This document shows positions 11,178 through 21,749 of a stretch of 64,000 nt of DNA, in pieces. The position numbers and the translations under genes are program-made. The notes under the pieces were generated by a model. That model was given only the letters and a program-made list of their open reading frames with translations. It made no database searches and was not told the DNA's origin. The stretch is taken from contig OX637334.1 in the NCBI GenBank assembly GCA_951799405.1, forward strand, positions 8,370,001-8,434,000. Reading direction: 5' to 3'. The stretch is from Agapetus fuscipes. Lineage: Eukaryota; Arthropoda; Insecta; Trichoptera; Glossosomatidae. Each line of letters begins with the position of its first letter. The first letter of the stretch is position 1.

Positions 11178-12160
11178 CAAAAAATTATAAATGATATACA
11201 GAAATTCATAATGAGACACATTACAAATTAAAATTAAAATAAAGTAAAATTAAAATTAAACTTAATATTACACTTAGAATTAATTCCCTAGCCGCCCTTG
11301 CTTACCCTTGCAAAAATATAGGTTTTACTGGTTGATGACGAGACAACGCAATAAGATGTTACACCACGTGTGTAGTTTAGTTGCGTAGTTGCGTGATATA
11401 TCTATATCTTTTACATTCATTTAAGATAAAGTTTTTTCTTATATTTTTGTATCCAAGGTGTATTTTTTTCGGTTCCAATCAATATACTGATTCAGAATAA
11501 AAATCTTGAAATTATGTGGTTTTACAAAAATCCTATAAAAAAGATAACAGTAGGTATTTACAAAATATGATAAATAACCCATATATGAGAATTCGTGGAC
11601 CACAAATAAATTTTGTATGAAAAGTATTGAACGCACGGGTCGCACACAAACCTGAAAACTAATTGTGAATTGAAACAGACTTTCTATAAAAATAGATTGC
11701 TATGTTATAAAAGACCTAGTGGTTCATTTTGTTCTCGTGTGTTGGAATGGGGAACAAATTGGCTTGAAACCAGAACGTTTCTTTAGGAAAGCATGTTCCG
11801 ATACGGACCGTGGTAAATGTGCAGACAGGAACCTGTACCCCGAGTTTAATACGTCACGTCTCAACTCAACCATTGAGCTTAACCAAAAGTTAAACGCTCA
11901 TTGGAGGTACTGCTTTAGTTTTGATGCATTATATGGTAAAGTGTTATACTTGTGTAGTGCTCTTGTATGGGATGGTGGTAAGTATAAAGTTGGAATATAT
12001 CCGAGCGCGACTACCAGTAACTCACAAACGTGCCACTCTGTTATTTAGCGCTTAGACGTAGACCAATGCAGAGGTGAATAACTATATATTTAAGTCGAAG
12101 CTCATCGTAAGTTTTCATTTTTAATATTGTTGTACAACAAGAAAAAATGTACGAAAAAAA
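11178..12160. other. Stretch with an unrecognised 109-codon frame
   Basis: The + frame at 11719-12048 opens with a methionine and has a more even base composition than its surroundings, but I see no domain, signal peptide or repeat in its product. It could be a decayed exon or a transposon piece. The rest is AT-rich with ATTAAAATTAAA-type runs near 11222-11270. Confidence 0.2.
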
Positions 12161-12237
12161 CTAGGGATGTTATGGATATGAAATTTCGGGTATGGGTATT
12201 TCAGGTACTGCTGCGGTTTCGGATATTAAAGTATTTA

Positions 12238-12567
12238 GGGTAGCGAAAACGCAAACTCAAACGCAACTAAGCTACGCATTTAGTGTAACTTCTTACCGCG
12301 TTATCCCCGAAGGAGTCGAATGTGGCGAGTTGAACCTATTTATTTTTACAGGTAGGGAGCCGGCCTTACGCCAAACCCCTCAGTTGAAGTGGAGGTTTTC
12401 CCAGCTCCCGAGAGAACTGGTACTCATTTGTTGTGAAGGCTGAGTAAACCTTGTCGGTATTTTATTTTGGGGTTTTAAATAAACACCGAAACGGGAAATC
12501 ATTTCTGAACCCGAGCTCACGGCATGGAATGCAAGCACTCTACCAACTGAGCTATCGACCGGACTAA
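12238..12567 (-). repeat. RepB SINE, near full length
   Basis: On the minus strand the head is CCGGTCGATAGCTCAGTTGG (A box) with a B-box-like region GCTCGGGTTCAGAAATG that is shortened by a small deletion. The body has ACCTGTAAAAATAAATAG and ends with the CGCAACTAAGCTACG side on the + strand. Confidence 0.8.
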
Positions 12568-13264
12568 ATTGGTAATTTCAGATAGTTTTGCTTACGGATA
12601 TTATATTTTTAATGTTCAGGTTTCACTCAATTGAAGTTATAATCTAATATTAAAAACAAAAGTGTAATCCCACAATGACTAACTAGTTATGACTTAGCAA
12701 TACAAACAAACAAACAAAAATCACGAGACGCGCAAGACTAGTGTATCGGCTTGAATGGGTGAAAACAAATACAAGTAAAATTTAAAATCCACCCATTTCT
12801 GATAATCCTTAGCTTTTATATCGTATACAGAAACGGACATGGATATTTTTATTTGTGTCGGATATCTAATGGAATATGGATATCGATAAAGTTCCTACAG
12901 ACGTAAACAACAATGAAAAAGAAAAGAAAAATATTGATAGGACGAAGTATTGTTGGTTACTTCTGTTGCAATAAACAATACACTACACGAGTAACTTCCA
13001 CAATAAAGTACAGAGAGTGTAATAATATCGTAGGAAATGGAAGTGAAGGAGCATTGCTAGAGGCCTGATGGAAATTGCTTTTCAAACGTTTAATAAGATA
13101 CCAACAATAATGGTACAGTGCCATAGACTATAGAGGCTGATTTTACCAACAACTTGCAGATTTTACAGGGATTCAAAGCAAACCTTAGAAATTGTGTAGG
13201 CTTCAATATTATATACATAGTTTAAAAAAGGATGAACTGTTTTTCCTTGTCCTCTGCCAAACAA
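12568..13264. other. AT-rich stretch with GGATAT words
   Basis: GGATAT and its reverse recur at 12835-12885 and also just before the RepB copy (12175-12235). The two groups may be the two arms of one small element carrying RepB inside, but no terminal repeat could be fixed. Confidence 0.25.
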
Positions 13265-13325
13265 AAGGTGTCTCCTGATGATGTCGGATAAGAAGCCAAC
13301 GAAACTTCGTAAATACTGAAATTCT
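13265..13325 (+). ncRNA. Hammerhead-type motif, PLE-like
   Basis: CTGATGA (13275-13281) is followed by a GTCGG/CCAAC stem with one mismatch, GAAAC (13301-13305), a three-base loop and GTA (13309-13311). This is the order of hammerhead core elements with the very short stem III known from Penelope-like elements. Stem I pairing is poor and there is one extra base before stem II, so activity is doubtful. Confidence 0.35.
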
Positions 13326-13500
13326 CGACTAACGTTTCGTATAAATATCCGGCTATTTAATTTGTTTTAATAATTTTGCATATATGTCTAACGACCGTAA
13401 ATCTTACCTAAATTCGATGACAGCATATTCAAGTTTGTAACTTTAAATATGATGTCACACCTCAATTAGCTCTCAATGTCATCAAAACTCTTATATTCAA

Positions 13501-13560
13501 CTTCAGTGGAGCCTACGACTTGGTAAATGAAAGGTCATGAGTTCGATTCCCGGAGGAGTA
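13501..13560 (+). repeat. tRNA-like SINE head, RepC-type
   Basis: GACTTGGTAAATGAAAGGTC and GAGTTCGATTCCCGGAGGAG parallel the RepC head. The B box is good, the A box poor; no body follows. Confidence 0.4.
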
Positions 13561-13750
13561 AAAATATAGGACCTACATTTTATGTACTCTTCGCTTACTT
13601 GAAAACGGTCATCTGTGTTATCAAAAAAATACCAGTCATAAAGTTCATTCAGTTTTTTAAAGTTGCAAAGTGACGACCAATGACGAAAAAAATTTAAATT
13701 GCAGAGGAATGAAGTATTTAAATTTATTTATTCATCATAATTTAGTAGAA

Positions 13751-14134
13751 ATGGACTACTTAAGAAGTATGATTGGGAAAAGACGGAGTGATAGGGTAAG
13801 GAATGATTTTGTTAGAGAGGAATGTGGTGTAAGAGAAAGTGTGAAAGTAAAGATTAAAAGAAGTATGCTTAGATGGTTTGGACATTTGGAGAGAATGAAT
13901 GAGGAAAGACTGACGAAGAAAGTATATGCTGCGAGAATTGATGGATGTCGTGGAAGAGGAAGACCGAGAAAGGTATGGATGGACCAAATTTTCGAAATAG
14001 CGAATGAATGGGATATCCAGAGTCATAATAAAAGGAGAGCTTGTATGAAAAAGGTTATGGCTCTGGATGAAATGAAAGAAGTATGCAAGGATCGAAAGAA
14101 ATGGCGGTTGATCTGTAATGCTGGCGGTTAAAGC
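13751..14134 (+). pseudogene. LINE-a: C-terminal end of a non-LTR retrotransposon ORF
   Basis: The uninterrupted frame from MDYLRSMIGKRRSDRVR to the stop contains RWFGHLERMNEERL, then RGRGRPRKVWMDQI and CKDRKKW. These are typical of the region downstream of the reverse transcriptase domain in arthropod LINEs; the clade is not certain. The catalytic domain is absent, so it is a 5'-truncated copy and not an active gene. A minus copy at 7660-7785 and a + copy at 20849-21102 share the last 50 codons. Confidence 0.8.
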
Positions 14135-14239
14135 TAGACTTTTAAATTTAAAAAATATGTGTTGTAGCTTTTTAATTTTTTACTGTTTAATTGCTTAGAA
14201 TTTATTTGTTTTATATATTTGATTGTATCAATTGCATGT

Positions 14240-14498
14240 ACTCCTTGATTGATAGGTTGGTATGCGGCTGACCACCCATACTGTAAAAAATGGTTCACTT
14301 TGCCAATGTCACCCCTGCTTCAGGGAAGGTCGGCAAGAGTTGCAGGGCTTATGTTCATTTGAGATTGGGGGTTTTATATTGTAGGTCCACATGCAGCATG
14401 TGTAAGCGCGAAATTATGCATGTCTGCTTGTGGGAATGCATTTAATATGAATCTCAAATGATACATATCTTTGCAGCTTAGATTTAGATTTAGATAAT
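14240..14498 (+). repeat. RepA copy, full length
   Basis: Runs from CTCCTTGATTGATAGGTTGG to CTTTGCAGCTTAGATTTAG with a TTTAGA repeat tail. CATGTA occurs just outside both ends, a possible short target duplication. Confidence 0.85.
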
Positions 14499-14624
14499 TT
14501 ACACATGTAATTATTTTGCGCTTCAACAATCAACAAACATTTCTTCAGTTTTCAAAAGTGATATATATTTTTTTTAAATATCTTTAAAATTATATCTTTA
14601 GAGTTATTTATTTACTTCATACAA

Positions 14625-14780
14625 CATTTCTGCATTGAACAAAACACATTTCTTCAGCTGTCATATTTGTCTCATTTCCTTTGAGAGTTGCTTCGCAATC
14701 ACATTTTTAGAGTTGTTTATATTCGTCCTATTGCCTTTGGAAATAGGCTCCGCGGATTGCCTCCACTTCTCTCTTGTGCG
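14625..14780 (+). repeat. Inverted partner of 16283-16430
   Basis: About 150 bp here, including TAGGCTCCGCGGATTGCC and GCATTGAACAAAACACATTT, recur in reverse complement at 16283-16430 with few changes. Both copies translate to a similar hydrophobic peptide, but this is probably a by-product of the shared repeat and not evidence for a gene. Confidence 0.65.
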
Positions 14781-15032
14781 AGTGATTTATGAGTCAGCCT
14801 TCAAGCGCAAGCACTACTCCAAAGCTCGCCTAAGCGCTTTCTGTTCTCGAAAAGCTCCGCTGGTTATTGTTGAAGGCTGTATGCCCGCTGGAAAAGCTGC
14901 GCAAGAAGCCGAGAGGTCACTATTGCGAACCAATTTATACGTAATGGTAAGCGTATCTTGCAATGTAACCTCTCAGAACTTTTAAATTTATTTTTGAGCT
15001 TTATAGGTATTACTCCTTAAATAATAAATTAT
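14781..15032 (+). other. Open-frame continuation beside the inverted repeat
   Basis: The frame opened at 14635 continues to 14985 through a GC-balanced stretch with no recognisable product. It may be coding sequence of the same mobile element. Confidence 0.25.
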
Positions 15033-15180
15033 ACTAGGATGATTTATTTTGTGAGCGCTGTTTTTGTGTGTATCACACTTCCAAAGCCTTCTGCGAGCTT
15101 GATCGTCGCTGTAGAAAGCGCCAATTCTCAAGCAAGACCCAGTTGCTGTAAGACCGGATGGACCTTTAGTAACCGGACCT
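15033..15180 (-). repeat. RepC fragment (body and tail)
   Basis: AGGATGATTTATTTTGTGAG, TGTGTGTATCACAC and CAAGCAAGACCCAGTTGC are RepC words. The tRNA head is missing, so this copy is 5'-truncated in its own orientation. Confidence 0.65.
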
Positions 15181-15849
15181 TACATCTGCTTTTAGACATA
15201 ATTCTTCTTTACTATCCTTTAGCCCCTGTTTTTATTTCATAAATAAGTGAGAATTTAGTTTGCTTTAAAACAGGTATGTTAAATATTTTTCATTTATTTT
15301 TTTCTGACAGAAAATCTATTGTTGTTTATCATTAGGTAATTGATAAATGCTTCTTTCCAAGTATTTGAAGTAAGTAAGTAAACAGTACCTAGCATATTTT
15401 ACACTTGCATCTAGTAAAATCAATATACTACCTAACGCAACAACAAAATCAAATAGAAAAATGACAAAAAAAATGTGAGCCAATCGACATCAAACTTCGC
15501 CCGACATGTTTTCTTAAAATTGCGTCAAAATCTGCTTAGAGGCTATAGAATATCTAGAATATCAGCTGTGTATTTGTTAAAAATATTTATTTATCACTTG
15601 AAATATGAAAATTGTCTCATGTGGAATATTGAAAAACTGCAAAGGCAGTTTTTCAATATTCCACATGAGATTGCTAGGGGTGTGGCCTGATGAAAAATAA
15701 GATTTAAAAACACCCCCCTGCATCACTCCGCCATTCCTGCGCGTCCAACAATTGAGATTACTATTGCCTTCATCATCATCATCATCGGCAACATGCTGAG
15801 CTTCAATTCTGGACGCAGGCCTCCACTCCGCCCAGGGGAAACAATAAAG
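15181..15849. other. Stretch with a perfect hairpin and an ATC microsatellite
   Basis: Apart from the hairpin listed separately, 15766-15835 has five ATC units followed by a CTGGACGCAGGCCTCCACTC word, which resembles a common arthropod retroposon 3' end. The rest is AT-rich. Confidence 0.35.
15615..15670. repeat. Perfect 26 bp hairpin, 4 nt loop
   Basis: Arms at 15615-15640 and 15645-15670 are exact reverse complements and the loop is AAAG. The next outer pair is G-U and pairing then stops. The loop is too small for a standard microRNA precursor; a template-switch event or the centre of a larger lost palindrome fits better. Confidence 0.85.
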
Positions 15850-16151
15850 GTTCTACGATGAATCGGTCACAGACAACCCGCCCACAGACAGCTCTGTCAT
15901 GAACAATGTGGTTCCAGGATAGTTCGTTCATATGACTCTTCGATCAACGACTTTTCACGACTTTCAACGAATTTCGGTTACAGAGAACTTTGCCACAAAT
16001 GACTCGTCCACAGACGCATCAAATACGGGCAATTGGTCACACGACAGTACGTCCTGATGACTTTTCGGTCAATGGCATTTTAGTCACATACAATATAATT
16101 ATGGTCTACATACATCACACAGCTCCATTACAGAAAACTACAATTAATTAA

Positions 16152-16640
16152 TTTATTTAGTTATTAAAAAATCTTCTTTTATTTTCACTTTTTTTATTAT
16201 TTATATAAAGGACACAAACGTTTTCGACTACTTCGTAGTCATCATCAGGTGATAAATTTTTACGAAGATAGTCGAAAGAAGAGAAGTGGAGGCAATCCGC
16301 GGAGCCTATTTCCAAAGGCAATAGGACGAATATAAACAACTCTAAAAATGTGATTGCGAAGCTACTCTCAAAGGAAATGAGACAAATATGACAGATGAAG
16401 AAATGTGTTGTGTTCAATGCAGAAATGTTAAGATTTTGAAGGCTTGTATGAAGTCTATAAAGGACTTTACAAAATATAATTTTATGGTTACTTTAAAAAA
16501 AATTGACACTTTTACGAAGTAGTCGAAAACGTTTGTGTCCTTTATATAAATAATAAAAAAAGTGAAAATAAAACAAGATTTTTTAATAACTAAACAAAGA
16601 TGAATTTTCACAGTGTTAATGCACCAACCATCCAAAACAG
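16152..16640. mobile_element. Inserted palindromic element, PLE-like
   Basis: Flanked on both sides by TTAATTAA (16144-16151 and 16641-16648). Inside, about 80 bp at 16160-16240 return inverted at 16510-16592, with words ACACAAACGTTTTCGACTAC and TTTTTATTATTTATATAAAG. The left part holds a hammerhead-like motif. Inverted terminal pieces with such motifs are known for Penelope-like elements; the assignment is inference. Confidence 0.5.
16219..16248 (-). ncRNA. Hammerhead-like core, minus strand
   Basis: On the minus strand CTGATGA is followed by one T, then GACTAC-GAA-GTAGTC (perfect six-pair stem) and GAAAACG. This matches the core and stem II of a hammerhead ribozyme. The extra A after GAAA and the missing stem I make catalysis uncertain. 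Confidence 0.4.
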
Positions 16641-16950
16641 TTAATTAAAACTACAGTTATTACTTAGGTTTTTTTAAAAGAAAATTATTTGTGATGGAGC
16701 TGTCTGTGAACCTATATTGTATGTGACTGAAACGCGTTGACCAAAAAGTCGTATGGAAGAACTATTGTATGATCGAATTGTTTGTGACCGATGTTTATGT
16801 GGCCGAGTTGTCTGTAACCTAAATGTCGTTGACCAAAAAGTTGTATAGATGATGTGTTATGACGTGACCGATTTGTCCATCGAGGAGCTCTCTGTGGACG
16901 TGTTATCTTTGACCGATTTGTAGAGACACGAACAATACAATGCTCATCGA

Positions 16951-17379
16951 CTTTCACGCAGTGTTTTTTTCTTGCTTTGCGGTGCAACGCAGTAACATTA
17001 GAGATCGAGTAGCACCGCTTGGGGATCACGCTTTGATTTATTTGTGGTTTTGCTTTTATTTCTTATTGTTCGATCGGATGTTGATGACCTCGCGAGGGGA
17101 ATCCAAGTGATAGAGCAGTACCTCTGTTTTAATATTCTTAGTTTTTGCTGAAATGAAAATTAACACACTATTATATCAATGATATAGCCAATTATAAGTC
17201 AGTATGTATGATTTTTATCATGAGGAGGTTCAAACCTATGTTCTCTTACCTTGAACGCTAGCGTTGTACCAAGTGGGATGCTACATTTTTATAGTGATGA
17301 ATGTCAATGGGCAAGCAAGAATATAGTATTTTTTTCATTATTAAAAAAAATATTAAAAAATGATAACAAACTTTGTTTA
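16951..17379. other. Unique stretch
   Basis: No gene recognised. TTCAAACCTATGTTCTC at about 17230 lies in a decayed tRNA-like context too weak to call. Confidence 0.3.
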
Positions 17380-17465
17380 GTTCTACTTTATTTATTTTTA
17401 TTTAGTTACAAACAAAAATAATGAGTTGTGACCGGTTTTGGCCTCTTGGCCATCCTCAGAGAAAC
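17380..17465 (-). repeat. PLE-like end with a GGCC dyad
   Basis: On the minus strand CTGAGGATGGCCAAGAGGCC is followed by AAAACCGGTCACAAC and an AT-rich run with AATAAAAATAAATAAAG. This is the same layout (CTGANGATG, small stem, AAAC) as the other hammerhead-like fragments. Confidence 0.35.
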
Positions 17466-17554
17466 TGAAATCTTAAAATAATGGGAGACTATATAAAGCA
17501 AAATGAATATTATACACACAGTAGAATTAGGAGAAATATGAAAAATACACACCT

Positions 17555-17792
17555 TTGATTTATAGGTTAGTATGAGGCTAACCACCCATGCTGTATAAAA
17601 TGGTGCACTTTATCAATGTCACCCCTGTTTCAGAGAAGGTCGGGAAAAGTTGCAGGGTTCATTTAAGGTTGGGTTTTAATTTGAAAGTACACATCCAGCA
17701 TTTGTAAGCGTGAACTTACACGTGTCTGTTTGTGGGCATGCATTTGATATGAGTTTTGAATCTTTTCAACTTACATTATAGATTATACATTA
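17555..17792 (+). repeat. RepA copy, near full length
   Basis: From TTGATTTATAGGTTAGTATG to CAACTTACATTATAGATTAT. One internal deletion removes part of the GGGCTTATG block. Confidence 0.75.
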
Positions 17793-18229
17793 CCCAGTTT
17801 TAGTTCACTACAACTAAAGAACTAGAAATTTACAACTAAAACTGTGTAATTTGTATTTTAAATAAATAAATAACAGATTTTTTTTCAATGACGATACAAA
17901 CCTTTATTCCTCGGTTATTTATACTTGAGATAAGATTAGTGCTCAAAAAGTAATAAAACTTCGAAATTTTAAAGAGATTTTGCATCAGTGCAGCCTGTAA
18001 CTTAGCATACAGTCCACAATTTTTCCAACATAGGTACTATACCATGAGAAGATGATTAAACATTCAACGGCATTTTCACAAGAATTTGTTAATTAAAGTT
18101 AAGTACACGCTGTTTAGTTTAATGTTGGTAGCCAACTACTTAAGATCGCGTAAAAGTCTATAATGTAACATGATCAGATGTTGGTCAACCAACGTGTAAA
18201 AGTGTTACATTGGAAGTCGCTTAAGTTGC

Positions 18230-18347
18230 ATGGAACAGTAACGCAACTATAATATTTCACCAAAAATGTATGGAAAATGAAACGTTCACCAGAGATGTTG
18301 TTTCAAATATCATAGTTTTTTGGTAAACGCTATCGTTGAATTTAAAG
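18230..18347. mobile_element. RepE MITE-like palindrome
   Basis: ACCAAAAATGTATGGAAAAT on the left, and TTTTTTGGTAAACGCTATCG with TTGAATTTAAA on the right, are inverted versions of one end. The length of about 118 bp matches copies at 30525-30634 and 34149-34257. Confidence 0.45.
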
Positions 18348-18457
18348 GTGCTTTAGTAATGTTGTATGTGTGAGAATGACTGATTATTATTTATCTTGAA
18401 ATACGGGAAAGTAGCTGTGAAGAAACCACATTTCTAAATAAGTATCTATTCATTTGT

Positions 18458-18555
18458 CTGGTCAACAGCTCAGTTGACAGAGTATTTACGATCAAAGCTA
18501 AAATGAAAAAGTTTGATTCCTCACATGGTGTTAGAAACGATTTTCCATTTAGTTT
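18458..18555 (+). repeat. RepB head fragment, degenerate
   Basis: TCTGGTCAACAGCTCAGTTG and GTTTGATTCCTCACATGGTG occupy the A- and B-box positions, followed by AGAAACGATTTTCC from the body. Confidence 0.45.
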
Positions 18556-19697
18556 ATTTGTATTTTCATCAAGTTTTTATCCCAATGAGGCTTATTTAGC
18601 CCATACAATAAATAAGATCCTTCTATTTTGAAAGCAGTTTAAAACAGTTTTTTTCTCTTAAAAGTATTTATTCACATGCCACAACAAATCATTTAATTAT
18701 AAATGACAAGAAATATGAATAATAACTTTAAAAAAAAACTTTGAAATCTTTTCTTTATTCAGAGTAAAAAAAAAATTTCATACATTACGAAACGCATTCG
18801 ATTTTGTACAATTTAAGACAAAAGCTCCTTTATTCATGAAAAAAGTGTTAATTTTGAAACCAGTATAATGCTATGCTATTTTAATTGTGGTTTTGGATTC
18901 CGTCAATCTAATGAATAAAGCCAAACATGTAAGGTGACAGGATATTTTGACTTAAATAATGACTATTTTGTTTATTTATTTTTATATTTAACTGCTTTAA
19001 AATTTAAATAAAGGAAACTCGAGTATCTGAAAATATCATTTTATAAGTATATCTAATCCGTGATAAACCAAAATATCTCTTTCACCAAAAATTGTAGATT
19101 ATTTCAACGCACGGTCAAAAACAAAACCTCACTCTCAGCCTTGAAACAGTTTTTAAACGTCATGATATTCTGTGGGAAGGTTTTTACCAATGGATCCAAC
19201 TGTAATATCCAAATAATTTAAAAGTAAACCTTATATATATTATAAATAAAGGTTATAATGGCTTTGTAGGAAAAATATTTTTGGTTCTTTTCTGTATTTT
19301 TTTACATAAAAAAAATACTATGAGATCAATGAAAAAAAATAATGAACAGGTAGGTATTGAAAAAAATGTCGTGGGTGGGGGACAGCTAACCCAAAACTGT
19401 CATTATGTGTAATTTTGATGCAGATTAATAGCGACCGGAAAATGGCATAATGACAAGTTAATTTATTTATGTTTTTGATAGTGGCAGCCATTTATTTTAC
19501 AAGAATTATGACGAAATGTGGTGTATTTTTAAGGTTGATTCATTTTGTTTACACCTTGTATATTTGAGGACAACTTAACCTACTTTTGAATATAAGTACT
19601 TTTTGAAATGATTTTGAAATGGCAGATAAAAAATTGTTTTCAAGGGGATGTGTATTGACATTATGAAGATCTTTACTAAATTTTATAGAAATAAAAC

Positions 19698-19775
19698 AAT
19701 TCTTTTAAAACATTATTTTATTTTCACAATTTATTAATATGCACAAACGTTTTCAATTTCTCGAACATAAACTTC
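19698..19775 (-). repeat. PLE-like end fragment
   Basis: On the minus strand TTGAAAACGTTTGTGC is followed by TGTGAAAATAAAAT, as in the element at 16152-16640. The CTGATGA part is lost. Confidence 0.35.
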
Positions 19776-20740
19776 GTTGACCAAAACACATTTCTTGAAT
19801 TGACATTATAAAGATTAATTTTAAATGAAAATTTAATTATATAAATTCAATTATTCACTAAAATGTAGGTTTCTTTTTAAATATAATTAAAAAAGGCCCG
19901 TTGCGTGATTAAAATTTAAATTTCGTTAGTTATATATTTGTTTCCATTTTATTATGTTTATACCTATATTTTTCTACGTAAAATATTTTCCATGTTTTGA
20001 AATAATAAAAATCTTTACATTTTTTATCAGGATTTTTAAGTCAATATATCAAGAAAAAAAATCATGTAAATGAAGATTAAAATAATATTTTTTCTTTCAA
20101 AATATTTTTACGTCACATTCTATAGAAGTAGGATGATACCTTCATCATTTTGTTTTGGTTGTTCATTCTGACCCTAGCAGTATCAAAGTTAGGTAGAAAC
20201 ATAATTGTTAGGATACACCCTAAGGGCAGAAATACCTACTTAGGGTCAGAGCACCTGTCCTTCAAACATGCTACTCCAGAAACTTGCGTGAATCAAATTC
20301 GTAAAGTGGTCAAAAATTTTGATCTAAAACTTTAAACTTTTTCATGATTTTTGTACGAACTGTTCTTACTTTCAATACGGTTCCTAAAATCCTTTCAATT
20401 AAATAAATGAAATTTTCTAATTTAAAATCATTTTTCTAATTTTATACTTTCTTTGTTTCAGGTATGTACCTTCATCTATTTATAATTATCATCTTGATGA
20501 TTAAGAAGATCGAAAAAATGTAAGTACAAAATGATTTTTAAGCCTATGAATGATTATTGTATGGTGTTAAATGATTCGGAGTCATTATCAAAATTTATTT
20601 GGTTGGAATTCCCAGAAGAGTTTTCTGTTAAGTTGATCGTTATTTTTTCGTAATTTAAAGCTCAGGCAATCACCATAAGACTGAGGTATTTGGCAAATGT
20701 AACTTATTTATTTTCACAAATAAAATGACCGGTATTACAC

Positions 20741-21200
20741 CAGACATTTTACTAAAAGAGAGAGTTTCCCAGCTTTCGAGGGGGTTGTTTCTCATTTATC
20801 CTTATAACTGAATAAAACCGTTTGGGTATTGAAAATAAAGAACGTAAACAGAAAGAACGTACAATGAAAGTGTGAAAGGAAAAAGAGGGAAGGGACGACC
20901 GAGAAAAGTATGGAGTGATCAGATTGTGGAGATTGTGAAAGAATGGGATATACAAAGTGAGTGTAAAATAAGAAAATGCATGAAAAAGGTGATGGATATG
21001 AAGGAATTGAAAGAGGTATGTCAGGATAGGAAAAAATGGAGGCAACTCTGCAGAGGCTCTGGCCACCCCTAGCGGAAAGGCGACAGAGTTACAGTTACAG
21101 TTACGTAAAGACGGGAATCATTTGTGACACTCTTGTTGGGGATCGAACGCTAGCCCTCTGTTATTGATCGCATTCTACCTACTTAGCTATTGACCAGATG
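20741..21200 (-). repeat. RepB SINE interrupted by LINE-a
   Basis: Left piece 20741-20848 has the body word GTTTCCCAGCTTTCGAGGGG. The right piece from 21103 gives ATCATTTGTGACACTC and a minus-strand head with TAGCTAAGTAGGTAGAATGC. The pieces join when the LINE-a insert is removed. Confidence 0.55.
20849..21102 (+). repeat. LINE-a 3' end inserted in RepB
   Basis: The open frame includes GKRGKGRPRKVWSDQI, WDIQSECKIRKCMKK and QDRKKWRQLCRGSGHP then stop, so it is the C-terminus of the family at 13751-14134. It ends in AGTTAC-type hexamer repeats. ACGTAAA at 20842-20848 and 21103-21109 is the likely target duplication. Confidence 0.7.
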
Positions 21201-21749
21201 TAAACTTCAAGCACAAATTTATCTTTGCAACTTATATTTGAATTCTCCGATATTATGGATTGCTTTGTATCTTTAGTAAGAATATCTATAACTGAGGTAT
21301 TCATGCAAAATGAGCCAAACAGAACTATGTAAGGCATGGAGCGCGGTCATTAATATTATATTTGATTAATGTGAAATGGTATGCGGGTCATTTCACTTGT
21401 AGACCAAATGCCGTACAGTCGGTTGCTCTGTTTTATAATGGCTGTAATGCCTGTCGAAGGAGTTAAACCCAAGATGGAGGGGTATTGAAAATAAACTTTA
21501 AATAAGTAATTTTATAATAAAGACGTAATTTTTGTATTTTTTAATAAAAGCTTGGATTATTTTGAAACGTCTTTTTGATTGATTGAATGATTGATTTAAA
21601 AAATAAACGAGTTATATATAGTTAAAGGGAGCATAAGAGCAAAACGCTTATGAGAAGGTATAAAAAATATTTATCTCTTTTAAAAGAAAATTAGGATGGC
21701 AATTACGGTTAGCATCATCATTTCTTAGTCGGATAAAGTTTCCCAAAGG
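21201..21749. other. AT-rich stretch
   Basis: No gene recognised. TTGATTGATTGAATGATTGA near 21576 is a simple repeat. Confidence 0.35.

Larger units (their letters stand above)
15850..16950. mobile_element. Fold-back element with arms of short degenerate repeats
   Basis: The left arm (about 15850-16140) is built of 15-17 bp units such as CGGTCACAGACAAC. The right arm (about 16685-16930) is built of the reverse complement, for example GTGACCGATTTGTC. Long inverted arms made of tandem short repeats are the hallmark of fold-back transposons. The centre is occupied by an unrelated insertion (16152-16640). No transposase is present. Confidence 0.6.
17793..20740. other. Long AT-rich stretch with few repeat remnants
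   Basis: Contains the RepE, RepB-head and PLE-like fragments listed separately. Otherwise it has A/T runs and no supported gene; the 61-codon frame at 20150-20335 has no recognisable motif. Confidence 0.4.

Noticed and set aside
15615..15670. microRNA precursor
   Set aside because: The loop is only four bases and pairing stops directly outside the 26 bp stem, unlike a typical precursor of 60 or more bases.
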